Shown here: positions 24,331-30,656 of the stretch, piece after piece
Numbering within the stretch: the stretch's first letter is position 1
Layout: every line of letters begins with the position of its first letter
Assembly: GCA_019635755.1 (NCBI GenBank)
Contig: JAHBYW010000013.1
Coordinates: 1-39,956, forward strand
DNA from: Rhizobiaceae bacterium
Lineage (GTDB): Bacteria; Pseudomonadota; Alphaproteobacteria; Rhizobiales; Rhizobiaceae
Direction: 5' to 3'
DNA: 39,956 nucleotides
Notes under the pieces: model-generated
The model's input: the letters and a program-made list of their open reading frames with translations, nothing else
Told to the model about the DNA's origin: nothing
The model's database searches: none
Position numbers and translations under genes: made by a program

Positions 24331-25478
24331 TCCTTCCCTGTGGCAAGATCGTTGAAGTCGTCACCGACATGGCTGTTCATCACGGCCATGGGCTTGCCGT
24401 GCCGCTCGAGGCTTTCGAGCGCGGCGTCGAGCTGGCGCTGTGCCTGCTCGTTGCCGTGATTGTTGTCGCGGGCCACGACGATGTCGGCCACGCAGGGCAG
24501 CCACACCGGCGCGGCGCCGATGTTGCCGAGGTCGCCGGCGGCCCACACGCGCGCCTCGGCCCCGAGCTCGGCGGCCAGCGGCCCGGCCGTCTCGATGCCC
24601 TCGCAGATGACCACCGGCGCGGCCCGCTCGGCCGTCCAGAACCATTTCCTCTCCGGCCCCATGGCGAGCTCGATCACCGCGCCCTTCTTCTCGCCCCACA
24701 TCAGCTTGGCGTTCTCGACGGCCGCCTTGGCCGGCCGGATCGGGTCGAGGAACGTCACGTGGCAGCAGGTCACGATGCCGATCGGGCTGCGCATGGCCGA
24801 ATGGATCGCCGGAAGCAGCGGCCCGGCCTGCAGCTTGCGGCCGAACTCGCCGCGCCTGGCGCCGCGCCACCACTCCGTGCCGGCGCTGAAGCGGAAGTTC
24901 TTCGCGTTGAGCGTCGCCACCGCCTCGAGCGCGGCGCGCCGCGACTCGAGATAGGCCCGAGCGTGCAGCTCGGCCGGCGTGCCGAGCCCGTAGGCGGCCG
25001 TGCCCTCGCACCGCGCCGGGCCGTAGAGGCCGGCCCCGTCGGGCGTGGAAAACAGCCGGTCGGCTTCGGTCAGGCGGGAGAGCCGCCGCGCCTCGGCGTC
25101 CTTCTCTGCCCTTGCCGCACGCGCCGCGCCCGCGAAGCGCATGGCGTCGCGCTCCTGGCGGCTCATGCGCTGCAGCCCGAGGAAGTCGCGCGCCCATTTG
25201 AGCGCGCCCTTCGTGTCGGTGCCGTTGAGATAGGCGACGAGCCCGATCACGTCGCCCTTGTGCCCGTCGCGGCCGTTGCGGTGGTCGGTCCATGCGCCGG
25301 CGTCGCCGCCCTGCACGCGCACCTTCAGCGCCGGCACCTTGCGCTCGTCGCCGGCGACGGTCGGGTTGACGCTCACCCAGAGCCCGCCCTCCATCCGCCC
25401 GCGCGGCAACAGCTGCCGGCACAGCTCGCCGACGCGGTCCTGCAGCCCGGCGCGGATCTCTTGAAGATCGGAGTTCAC
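24327..25478 (-). CDS. Toprim-domain DNA primase-like protein
   Basis: A 383-aa protein. The C-terminal third is a Toprim domain with VVICEGIETAGPLAAELG (Glu293), the DIVVARDNNHGNEQAQRQL strand (Asp338) and a final DDFNDL acidic set at 373-378. The N-terminal 100 residues resemble the region next to the zinc finger in phage primases (AWTDHRNGRDGHKGDVIGLV), but the CHC2 cysteines and histidines are missing, so no zinc is bound in the usual way. The start is a GTG overlapping the previous stop (GTGA). It probably makes primers, or is a primase-like partner of the helicase at 20430-22358. Loss of the zinc finger makes template recognition uncertain. Confidence 0.8.
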   Translation of the reverse strand: MNSDLQEIRAGLQDRVGELCRQLLPRGRMEGGLWVSVNPTVAGDERKVPALKVRVQGGDAGAWTDHRNGRDGHKGDVIGLVAYLNGTDTKGALKWARDFLGLQRMSRQERDAMRFAGAARAARAEKDAEARRLSRLTEADRLFSTPDGAGLYGPARCEGTAAYGLGTPAELHARAYLESRRAALEAVATLNAKNFRFSAGTEWWRGARRGEFGRKLQAGPLLPAIHSAMRSPIGIVTCCHVTFLDPIRPAKAAVENAKLMWGEKKGAVIELAMGPERKWFWTAERAAPVVICEGIETAGPLAAELGAEARVWAAGDLGNIGAAPVWLPCVADIVVARDNNHGNEQAQRQLDAALESLERHGKPMAVMNSHVGDDFNDLATGKE

Positions 25479-25714
25479 GGGCCGCCCCGCTCGCTGCCGC
25501 TCGCTGGCCCTCCACTGGGGCGGCCGACGCCGGCCGACGCCCGGTCGGGCTTGCGGCCTGCGGCCGAATCCCGCGCCATGTGAACCGTGCGGCTGACCGC
25601 GTCCTCGCGCACGTCCAGCAGCTCGGCGATGTCGGCGGTGCAGAACATGCCGCAGTCCCACAGGACTAGGCACGCCGCCGCCTGCATGTCGACGAGGAAG
25701 CCGCGCTCGCTCAA
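25475..25714 (-). CDS. Small HTH protein (79 aa, TTG start)
   Basis: A 79-aa protein. Residues about 20-45 form a helix-turn-helix of sigma-factor region 4 type (FCTADIAELLDVREDAVSRT). The tail is Gly/Ser/Pro/Arg-rich and probably unfolded. I place the start at the TTG at 25714 because it overlaps the previous stop (TTGA) and has GGGGAGGG 4 nt upstream; an ATG at 25687 would shorten it by nine residues. It overlaps the primase start by GTGA. A role as a small regulator of the early operon is likely, but the target is unknown. Confidence 0.6.
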   Translation of the reverse strand: MSERGFLVDMQAAACLVLWDCGMFCTADIAELLDVREDAVSRTVHMARDSAAGRKPDRASAGVGRPSGGPASGSERGGP

Positions 25715-25905
25715 GTCGCCCTCCCCTCGGCCGGCGCGTTCAGCAGCCGGGCCGCGTCGGCGAGCTGGCTGGCGGCGATCGCCGACAGCAGCCGCTGCGC
25801 CGTGTCCTCGACGGTCGCGCCGGTGGCGGCGGCGATCGCCGCGAACACCGCATGCTCCTCGGCGGTCAGAACGGTGATGACGGTGTGAAACTTCTTCGGC
25901 TTCAC
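25711..25905 (-). CDS. Unknown small protein (64 aa)
   Basis: A 64-aa protein starting with GTG at 25905 that overlaps the methyltransferase stop (GTGA). It begins with a short basic strand (KPKKFHTVITVLTAEE), followed by two Ala-rich helices. The strand-helix-helix order and size are those of ribbon-helix-helix proteins, but the match is not strong. No other feature. Confidence 0.55.
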   Translation of the reverse strand: MKPKKFHTVITVLTAEEHAVFAAIAAATGATVEDTAQRLLSAIAASQLADAARLLNAPAEGRAT

Positions 25906-26705
25906 AGCAGCGCCCCCAGCTCGCCGCGCAGCGCGTCCATCGCCGCCGCCACCTGCAGGGTCGGCGCGCCGAACACCGGGCTGATGCACATCGCCGGGTG
26001 CGTGGCCGGCAAATCCATGCAGCCGCCGAAGCGCAGCCAGTCGTCATGCCGGGTCAGCGCGTCCTGGCAGGGCGGGATCCACATCATGCGGGTGTGGTTC
26101 CACTCGGCGCCCTTCATCTTCAGCCAGACGAACCAGCTGTAGGCGGTGGCGCTCTTGCCGTTCACCACCCATCGGCCCTTGTGCATCGGCAGCCGCTCGA
26201 CGAACTGGGCGACCAGCTGCGGCGGCCGGCGGGCAAACAGCTCGCGGTATCGGCCCTGCCCTTCCGCGAAGTTCGAGCGCACCAGCATGGCGCAGCCGCG
26301 CCACGCCACCTTCAGCGCCTGGTCGATGAACTGCGCGGCGAGGTTGAAGGGCGGGTTGGTGACGATCCAGTCGAGCCGCCGGTTGCCGAGCACCGGCATG
26401 ACCGCCTGCTTTTCCCAGTCGGGGTGCAGGAAATCCGCCACCCCGCCAAAGCCGTAGGGTTGGATATCGGCAGCCAGCACTTCGGGAAAATAGTCGGTCA
26501 GCGCGCCCGCCATGTGCCCCTCGCCGCAGGCCGGGTCGGCCACGGTCGCGTCGTAGAGGTCGGGGAAACGGCCCCACACAGCCGGCAGCACATGCTCGCA
26601 AAAGGCGCGCGTGCCCCAGGGCGGCGTCGGGAAATAGTCGAGGCTGTCCGCCGGCTCCGCCCGGCGCGACATCACCGCGGTCGAGGTGAGCCGGGCGAGA
26701 GTCAC
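25902..26705 (-). CDS. DNA adenine (N6/N4-type) methyltransferase
   Basis: A 267-aa class I methyltransferase. The SAM-binding motif I is ADPACGEGHM at residues 56-65 and the catalytic motif IV is IVTNPPF at 114-120. NPPF points to N6-adenine (or N4-cytosine) methylation. An upstream YFPTPPWGTRAFCEHVL segment is typical of phage members of this group. The start is a GTG that overlaps the previous stop (GTGA). No restriction enzyme is next to it, so it is a solitary phage methyltransferase, likely used to protect phage DNA or to mark it for packaging or expression. The recognition site cannot be read from the sequence. Confidence 0.85.
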   Translation of the reverse strand: MTLARLTSTAVMSRRAEPADSLDYFPTPPWGTRAFCEHVLPAVWGRFPDLYDATVADPACGEGHMAGALTDYFPEVLAADIQPYGFGGVADFLHPDWEKQAVMPVLGNRRLDWIVTNPPFNLAAQFIDQALKVAWRGCAMLVRSNFAEGQGRYRELFARRPPQLVAQFVERLPMHKGRWVVNGKSATAYSWFVWLKMKGAEWNHTRMMWIPPCQDALTRHDDWLRFGGCMDLPATHPAMCISPVFGAPTLQVAAAMDALRGELGALL

Positions 26706-27049
26706 TTTCCGGCCCTTTCTCGCTCGGCCGCCCGGTCGAGCCGGTCGAGCTCGGCGAGGATCAGCGCTCCGGCACGTACGAGGTTTTGCCGGCGCGACTT
26801 GGGTTTCCACCACTCCGCGGACCACGGCCAGACGCGCGGAACGGCGACAACCTGGCCCTCGCCATTCCTCTTCAGGCGAAACGACGGATCGGGCAGCGCA
26901 TAGGCGGCTGCCGCCGATGCAATCTCGCCGCTGTCGTGCTTGTCGTCGTGGTCGGAAGACCAGCCTTCGACTTCCAACTGGCGTTCCCGCTCGGCGAGCA
27001 CGTCGAGCGTGCCCGGCGACATCACCGAGACCATGACGCCGGGCTTCAT
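26702..27049 (-). CDS. Conserved phage protein of unknown function (115 aa)
   Basis: A 115-aa protein with a pattern I know from many prophages: LDVLAERERQLEVEGWSSDH, HDSGEIASAAAAYALPDP, then WPWSAEWWKPKSRRQNLVRA and ALILAELDRLDR. Conserved His and Asp in DHDDKHDSGE could bind metal, but no activity has been assigned to my knowledge. It is coupled by ATGA/GTGA overlaps on both sides. It probably acts on nucleotides or DNA during early infection, inferred only from operon context. Confidence 0.75.
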   Translation of the reverse strand: MKPGVMVSVMSPGTLDVLAERERQLEVEGWSSDHDDKHDSGEIASAAAAYALPDPSFRLKRNGEGQVVAVPRVWPWSAEWWKPKSRRQNLVRAGALILAELDRLDRAAERERAGK

Positions 27050-27285
27050 GGCAAAACCCTAGCGGCTTCGATCTGCGCGAGCGCCGTCGTGGACTTGAGC
27101 AGCCTTTTCAGGCGAGGATGCACGCCCTCGTCCAGGTCGCTGCTGCGCCGGGCCTTCGGGCGGTCCTGCTCGATCAGCCGCGCGGTGCGCTGGGAGACGT
27201 ACTCGCCTATGAGCGCTTCGGCCTCGATGCGCCGCCTATGGGCCGCGAGCACGCGGGCGCGCTCGGCCGTGCCGAAATCCTCCAT
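27046..27285 (-). CDS. Unknown basic early protein (79 aa)
   Basis: A 79-aa protein, Arg/Glu/Ala-rich and helical, with about 14 basic residues (ARVLAAHRRRIEAEALIGEY; KARRSSDLDEGVHPRLKRLL). It starts on TGATG directly behind the HTH/DnaA-like gene and overlaps the next gene by ATGA. No family recognised. Its composition would suit a nucleic-acid-binding helper. Confidence 0.6.
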   Translation of the reverse strand: MEDFGTAERARVLAAHRRRIEAEALIGEYVSQRTARLIEQDRPKARRSSDLDEGVHPRLKRLLKSTTALAQIEAARVLP

Positions 27286-27815
27286 CACCATTCTCCCACG
27301 ATCTGGCCGGTCAGCCGTTCGACCATCGCCGCGAAGGCGCTGCCCTCGTCGGCCCGGTCCTCGATGCGTTTCACGGCGGTGCTCACCGCCTGCTTGGTCA
27401 TGCCGGCGGCGGCGCCCACGTCGGTCTGCGAAAGCCCGCAGCCGCAATGCAGCAGGTAGACGGCGAGCTCGCGGGCGGCGGCAGCCTGGCTCCACGCCGG
27501 ATCCTGCGTCGCCCGCCGGCCGGGGTCGGAGACCTGCGCTTTCGAGCCGTCGGCGCCGAGCTCGCGCGCGGCCAGCGCCAGCACCGTGCGGTAGGCGATC
27601 TCCACCAGCTCGCCATGGCGGTCGACCGGGCCGACGCCCTTGCGCGCCCGCCGCAGCGCCAGCTCCAGCCGCGCCAGCGTCGCCGGCGTGGCCGGCCACA
27701 CACCGCGCAAAAGCTTGTAGTAGTGCCGCGTCGCCAGCCCGGCGGCGCGCTCCAGCGCCGTCACGGTGACGCCGGTGGCGACGCGCCTTGCCTCGATGTC
27801 GGCCAGCGGCGTCAT
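27285..27815 (-). CDS. Two-HTH protein with a DnaA domain IV-like C terminus (176 aa)
   Basis: A 176-aa protein. Residues about 15-45 form an XRE-like HTH (VTALERAAGLATRHYYKLLR). The C-terminal part from about 112 follows the pattern of DnaA domain IV: a leading Ala-rich helix ending VYLLHCGCGL, then SQTDVGAAAGMTKQAVSTAV as the DNA-reading HTH, then KRIEDRADEGSAFAAMVERL. Proteins with a DnaA-like HTH are common regulators and initiator-like factors in alphaproteobacterial phages. It could bind the GGTTAC cluster or early promoters. The DnaA resemblance is my reading; there is no ATPase domain. Confidence 0.7.
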   Translation of the reverse strand: MTPLADIEARRVATGVTVTALERAAGLATRHYYKLLRGVWPATPATLARLELALRRARKGVGPVDRHGELVEIAYRTVLALAARELGADGSKAQVSDPGRRATQDPAWSQAAAARELAVYLLHCGCGLSQTDVGAAAGMTKQAVSTAVKRIEDRADEGSAFAAMVERLTGQIVGEW

Positions 27816-28222
27816 CAAGCGTCGGCCTCCGCGCCCTGCCCGGTTTCGCCGGTCCCGATTTCGGCCGCCCCGATGTCGCCGGCCTCGACATCGGGCGTCG
27901 CGATCAATTCTTCCGTGGCCAGCGGCGTCCAGATCGTCTGCAGCCCGCCGGCGGCGGCCGAGACGCGGGCGAACATGATGCCGGAAGCGCACAGGATGCG
28001 GGTCGCGGCCGGAAAGGTCTTCGCCCGCTGGTCGCCGGCAAGGATCGCCTCGGCCAGCCGCTGCGCGTCACTGATGGAGATCTCCAGCTCCGCCGTGGCG
28101 ATATTGCCGCCCGGCGCGCGCCGCGCCACGACAAGCGTTTCCATGTCGTCCAGCAGTCCGACGCACCGCGTCAGCGCCTCGCCCGCCACGTCCGTCTCGA
28201 AATGGATGGTAAACGCGCGCAT
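27815..28222 (-). CDS. Unknown early protein with acidic tail (135 aa)
   Basis: A 135-aa protein. The first 100 residues form a mixed alpha/beta domain (MRAFTIHFETDVAGEALTRC; ATAELEISISDAQRLAEAIL). The last 30 residues are acidic (DVEAGDIGAAEIGTGETGQG). It starts directly after the preceding TAG and ends one base over the next ATG. No family recognised. Confidence 0.6.
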   Translation of the reverse strand: MRAFTIHFETDVAGEALTRCVGLLDDMETLVVARRAPGGNIATAELEISISDAQRLAEAILAGDQRAKTFPAATRILCASGIMFARVSAAAGGLQTIWTPLATEELIATPDVEAGDIGAAEIGTGETGQGAEADA

Positions 28223-28489
28223 CTAGGCGCGCCCCGCGACCGGCATGGCAACCGCCGACTTGATCGCATCGGCATTGCCCTGCTGGATGTTCGCGAGAAC
28301 GAAGTCGATGAGATCGTCGGGCGTGTGCTTGCGCCGGTCCTGGAATGCGATGGTCTGCCCGACGATGTAGGAGAGCAGCGCGAGCACGTCTTCCGACGAC
28401 ATGTCGCCGACCTTGCGCTGCACCAGCGCGATCAGCTCGGCGCGGAGTTCCAGCATGCGCGGGGACGGTGCGGAGAGCTTGGTCTTCAT
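28223..28489 (-). CDS. Unknown early protein (88 aa)
   Basis: An 88-aa helical protein (LELRAELIALVQRKVGDMSS; EDVLALLSYIVGQTIAFQDR; DLIDFVLANIQQGNADAIKS). I have seen similar small proteins with a Q-D-x-R...N-I-Q-Q-G-N pattern next to GapR-like genes in alphaproteobacterial phages, without a function. It starts on TGATG, one base over the GapR stop. Confidence 0.6.
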   Translation of the reverse strand: MKTKLSAPSPRMLELRAELIALVQRKVGDMSSEDVLALLSYIVGQTIAFQDRRKHTPDDLIDFVLANIQQGNADAIKSAVAMPVAGRA

Positions 28490-28749
28490 CAGCTCATCCC
28501 CAGCGCGGCCTTGTAGAGGTCGAGGATCGCCTCTTCCTCCTGCCGCTGCGCCTGGTCCTTGCGGCGCAGCTTCACCAGCGTCTTGATGGCCTTGACGTCG
28601 AAGCCCGCGCCGCGCGCCTCGGCGTAGATCTCCTTCACGTCGTCGTCGATCGAGCGCCGCTCCTCGTGCCGCCGCTCGACGCGCTCCAGGATGGCGCGCA
28701 GCTGCCCGGCGGCGACGGTGGTTGCCGTGCCGGTGTCACCGGTGCTCAT
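28489..28749 (-). CDS. gapR: GapR-like nucleoid-associated protein (DUF2312)
   Basis: An 86-aa protein that matches the alphaproteobacterial GapR family along its whole length: VAAGQLRAILERVERRHEER, then DDDVKEIYAEARGAGFDVKA, then RRKDQAQRQEEEAILDLYKA. In Caulobacter, GapR forms tetramers that clamp overtwisted DNA ahead of the replication fork and stimulate topoisomerases. A phage copy in the early operon, between the Cro-like gene and replication genes, would help rapid phage DNA synthesis or act against host GapR. The ATG at 28749 overlaps the stop of the reading frame upstream (ATGA). Confidence 0.92.
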   Translation of the reverse strand: MSTGDTGTATTVAAGQLRAILERVERRHEERRSIDDDVKEIYAEARGAGFDVKAIKTLVKLRRKDQAQRQEEEAILDLYKAALGMS

Positions 28750-29147
28750 GGCTTGTTCTCCCCGGTGGAATCGCCCGACGCTCGCCGGCCGAAACGAAGG
28801 AGCCGGGCGATGGCACGCATGACCGATGACGAGATACGCGACATGGTGAGCATGGCCGCGTTCCAGGACGTGGTGCAGCGGGCGTTCATCGCCGTGCTGG
28901 TTTCGGGTCGCGAGGTCACGCGCGACGCCGTCTGGGCAGCCGCGTCGTTCTCCATGCCGGCCGATTTCCCGGAACCGGCCAAGCAGGCCATGCAGGCGTC
29001 CATGGACGCCACGTTCGCGATGGCGCGCTCGCTCTCGCCGAAACGCGCGAGCCCGCCGTCCAAACCGACGAAATAGACACCGCCGCCGAACCGCATCGAC
29101 CGGGCGCCCGGCCATGCCCAGTCGACAAAATCGGCGCGGTCGCTCAT
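28746..29147 (-). CDS. Doubtful early reading frame, antisense to a plus-strand gene (133 aa)
   Basis: A 133-codon frame whose ATG overlaps the Cro stop (ATGA) and whose stop overlaps the GapR start (ATGA), the same coupling seen through this operon. The first 50 residues (DFVDWAWPGARSMRFGGGVY) look like protein. The remainder is Ser/Thr/Met-rich, as expected for the reverse of the plus-strand gene 28810-29076. Either it is a real gene, or only a spacer that keeps translation coupled, or the coupling is accidental. Confidence 0.35.
   Translation of the reverse strand: MSDRADFVDWAWPGARSMRFGGGVYFVGLDGGLARFGESERAIANVASMDACMACLAGSGKSAGMENDAAAQTASRVTSRPETSTAMNARCTTSWNAAMLTMSRISSSVMRAIARLLRFGRRASGDSTGENKP
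28810..29076 (+). CDS. Small plus-strand gene inside the minus-strand early operon (88 aa)
   Basis: An 88-aa protein read against the early operon. AAGGAG lies 7 nt before the ATG (GAAGGAGCCGGGCGATG), third codon positions are nearly all G or C, and the sequence has the alternation of a folded helical protein (MTDDEIRDMVSMAAFQDVVQ; FIAVLVSGREVTRDAVWAAA). The C terminus is basic and Ser/Pro-rich. No family recognised. I see no clear promoter in front of it. If real, its transcription would run into cro and the repressor region and give antisense RNA to the first early genes. Confidence 0.55.
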   Translation: MARMTDDEIRDMVSMAAFQDVVQRAFIAVLVSGREVTRDAVWAAASFSMPADFPEPAKQAMQASMDATFAMARSLSPKRASPPSKPTK

Positions 29148-29332
29148 GCCGCCTCCCGCTCCGCGATCAGCGCATCGAGCGCGGCGGAAAGCTTGCCGAC
29201 CGTGGAAACGTTGCCGGCCCGCCGTCCGGTCTTCAGTGTCGAATAGGTGGTCGGGTGCACGCCGGCGCGCTCGCAAAGCACCTTCTGCGACACTCCTGCT
29301 GCCGCGCGCCGGGCCTCGATTTCGTCGATCAT
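29144..29332 (-). CDS. Cro-like XRE repressor
   Basis: A 62-aa protein that is almost only a lambda-Cro/XRE helix-turn-helix (ARRAAAGVSQKVLCERAGVH then PTTYSTLKTGRR). It is the first gene of the minus-strand early operon and is divergent from the larger repressor gene at 29442; the 109 bp between them hold operator-like palindromes. As in lambdoid phages it would favour lytic growth by blocking the repressor promoter. Confidence 0.8.
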   Translation of the reverse strand: MIDEIEARRAAAGVSQKVLCERAGVHPTTYSTLKTGRRAGNVSTVGKLSAALDALIAEREAA

Positions 29333-29355
29333 GACCGCGAATCACCTTGCTCTGA

Positions 29356-29393
29356 CTGCAAATCGTGATATGCGATATCGCTAAGTTTGCAAG
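29356..29393. promoter_or_regulatory. Operator region between the Cro-like and repressor genes
   Basis: It contains CTGCAAA (29356-29362), ATCGTGAT (29362-29369), the 10-bp palindrome GCGATATCGC (29372-29381) and TTTGCAAG (29386-29393). On the minus strand TTGCAA and TATCAC, 16 bp apart, could serve as promoter elements for the early operon. Three of these words return upstream of the gene at 30657, which supports a common binding protein. Confidence 0.6.
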
Positions 29394-29441
29394 TCTTGTA
29401 GCGTATCTGTGTATCTGGGTGCACAATTTAACGTGCCGCGC

Positions 29442-30050
29442 ATGTTGCAGCCCGGCACAAAGGAATGGGTCCGCGCGGTTGCGCGGCACCTCAACCTGTC
29501 CCCCTCCGATCTTGCGCTGAAGTCCGGCCTCGCGGCCTCAACGGTCACGCGCTACATCAACGACCGGTCAGGCACGATCGGCATTTCCCAGCGTTCGCTG
29601 GACGCCATCGCCGAGTTCTCGGGCGTGCCGGTGCATGTGATGCCCGGGCAACGACGGCCGGGCGGGATGAGCGAGGCGGACGCCGTTCCCTTCGACACCG
29701 ACGCCAACCCCAAGCCGGACTGGATCAAGCAGGCGGTGAGCGAGGCGCGCAGCCAGTCGAATGCGGTCGACGCATGGGTGATGAAGGGCTGGTCGCTCGA
29801 TCAAGTCGGCGTGCAGCCCGGCGATATCCTGCTTGTCGACATGAACCTGCGGCCAAAGACCGGCGACATCGTCTGCGCCCAGATCACGGATTGGGCTACC
29901 GGCACGGCCGAAACCGTGTTCCGGCGCTTCGATCCGCCCTTCCTCACCGCGCACTCCGGCAAGCTCGGCCCCCAGAAACCCGACCTCGTGGATGATGACA
30001 GAGTAGCCGTGCGCGGCGTCGTCACCGCCCGCATCGGGCTGCGCCACTAG
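29442..30050 (+). CDS. Phage repressor, XRE HTH plus S24 (LexA/CI)-like domain
   Basis: A 202-aa repressor. The N-terminal HTH is at residues 18-40 (NLSPSDLALKSGLAASTVTR). A linker of about 50 residues leads to a C-terminal S24-type fold with KGWSLDQVGVQPGDILLVDM, the LexA/CI signature, Ser118 at the place of the nucleophile. The Lys of the LexA catalytic pair seems to be lost: the aligned TVKRL segment reads TVFRRF here. Self-cleavage after DNA damage is therefore doubtful. I prefer the ATG at 29442; a GTG at 29409 would add 11 unlike residues. It maintains lysogeny and binds the operators next to its start. Confidence 0.85.
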   Translation: MLQPGTKEWVRAVARHLNLSPSDLALKSGLAASTVTRYINDRSGTIGISQRSLDAIAEFSGVPVHVMPGQRRPGGMSEADAVPFDTDANPKPDWIKQAVSEARSQSNAVDAWVMKGWSLDQVGVQPGDILLVDMNLRPKTGDIVCAQITDWATGTAETVFRRFDPPFLTAHSGKLGPQKPDLVDDDRVAVRGVVTARIGLRH

Positions 30051-30100
30051 CGGACAGATTGCGTGCGATGAACGGTGTCGCCGACAGGTAGCCGCCACTT

Positions 30101-30226
30101 GACAGGCTACCGGTAGCGAAGCGGCTCGCCGGCCACCGGGCCTCTACCCCTTCACCATCACGACGCGCGCCGAATTCGATGACAGGCTACCGGTAGCGAC
30201 AGCGACGGACAGGCTACCGGTAGCGA
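30101..30226. repeat. Three exact 19-bp repeats with a 12-bp palindromic core
   Basis: GACAGGCTACCGGTAGCGA occurs at 30101-30119, 30181-30199 and 30208-30226. Each contains GCTACCGGTAGC, a perfect 12-bp palindrome. The spacing is 80 bp and then 27 bp. All lie in the non-coding gap between the repressor stop and the next plus-strand gene. They look like operators for a dimeric regulator. A shorter partial copy (GACAGGTAGC) lies at 30083. Confidence 0.75.
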
Positions 30227-30275
30227 TTCGCGTTTCTCGGTCGGCCGTGGCAGCATCGGCGTAGGGGAGGCGCTC

Positions 30276-30521
30276 ATGTGGTCGCGGCTTTTGATCTTAA
30301 CCCTGATAACCGGGACGATCATCGGCGCCGGGCTGCTGTGGTTCTACGAGCTGCGCGAACCTGACAAGGATGGCCGCACATTCTGGCAGCAAAGCCTTGA
30401 AGAACAGGCGCGCGCCGTCCTTGGCTGCTGGATTGTCGGCCTCATGATTGCGGGGGTTTTCGCGCTGGCTTCCCAGGCGAAACCGGAACCGGACTACGAT
30501 CCGTTCTCGCGCGGCCGGTAG
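30276..30521 (+). CDS. Small two-span membrane protein (81 aa)
   Basis: An 81-aa protein with two hydrophobic segments: residues 4-24 (RLLILTLITGTIIGAGLLWF) and about 48-66 (VLGCWIVGLMIAGVFALASQ), joined by a charged loop. GGGGAGG lies about 6 nt before the ATG. It is the first gene behind the three palindromic repeats, directly after the repressor, a place where prophages often keep superinfection-exclusion genes expressed in lysogeny. No family recognised. Confidence 0.7.
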   Translation: MWSRLLILTLITGTIIGAGLLWFYELREPDKDGRTFWQQSLEEQARAVLGCWIVGLMIAGVFALASQAKPEPDYDPFSRGR

Positions 30522-30546
30522 CATTTTCACGCCTGCAAGCCCTCCT

Positions 30547-30628
30547 ATGAGCAATCTGCACATAGACTGCTCATACCGCACATCTTGATTTGCAGTATTG
30601 CATAATTAGCGAAATCGCTTATCGTGAT
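30547..30628. promoter_or_regulatory. Control region upstream of the xis-like operon
   Basis: A 7-bp inverted repeat (ATGAGCA at 30547-30553 with TGCTCAT at 30568-30574), TTTGCAG (30589-30595), a possible -10 CATAAT (30601-30606), the palindrome GCGAAATCGC in AGCGAAATCGCT (30608-30619) and ATCGTGAT (30621-30628). The words TTTGCAG/CTGCAAA, GCGAnATCGC and ATCGTGAT also occur in the repressor/Cro operator region at 29356-29393. The operon behind it is thus likely under the same switch proteins. Confidence 0.55.
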
Positions 30629-30656
30629 CGCGACTCACGGTTTGCGGAAACGCTAG

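Noticed and set aside
28345-28809. Upstream extension of the plus-strand gene at 28810
   Set aside because: The upstream part is the reverse image of the GapR homologue and its neighbour, both well supported on the minus strand; the good ribosome site is at 28810.
30101-30226. CRISPR array
   Set aside because: The three repeats are short, unevenly spaced (80 and 27 bp), palindromic in the core, and no cas gene is present.
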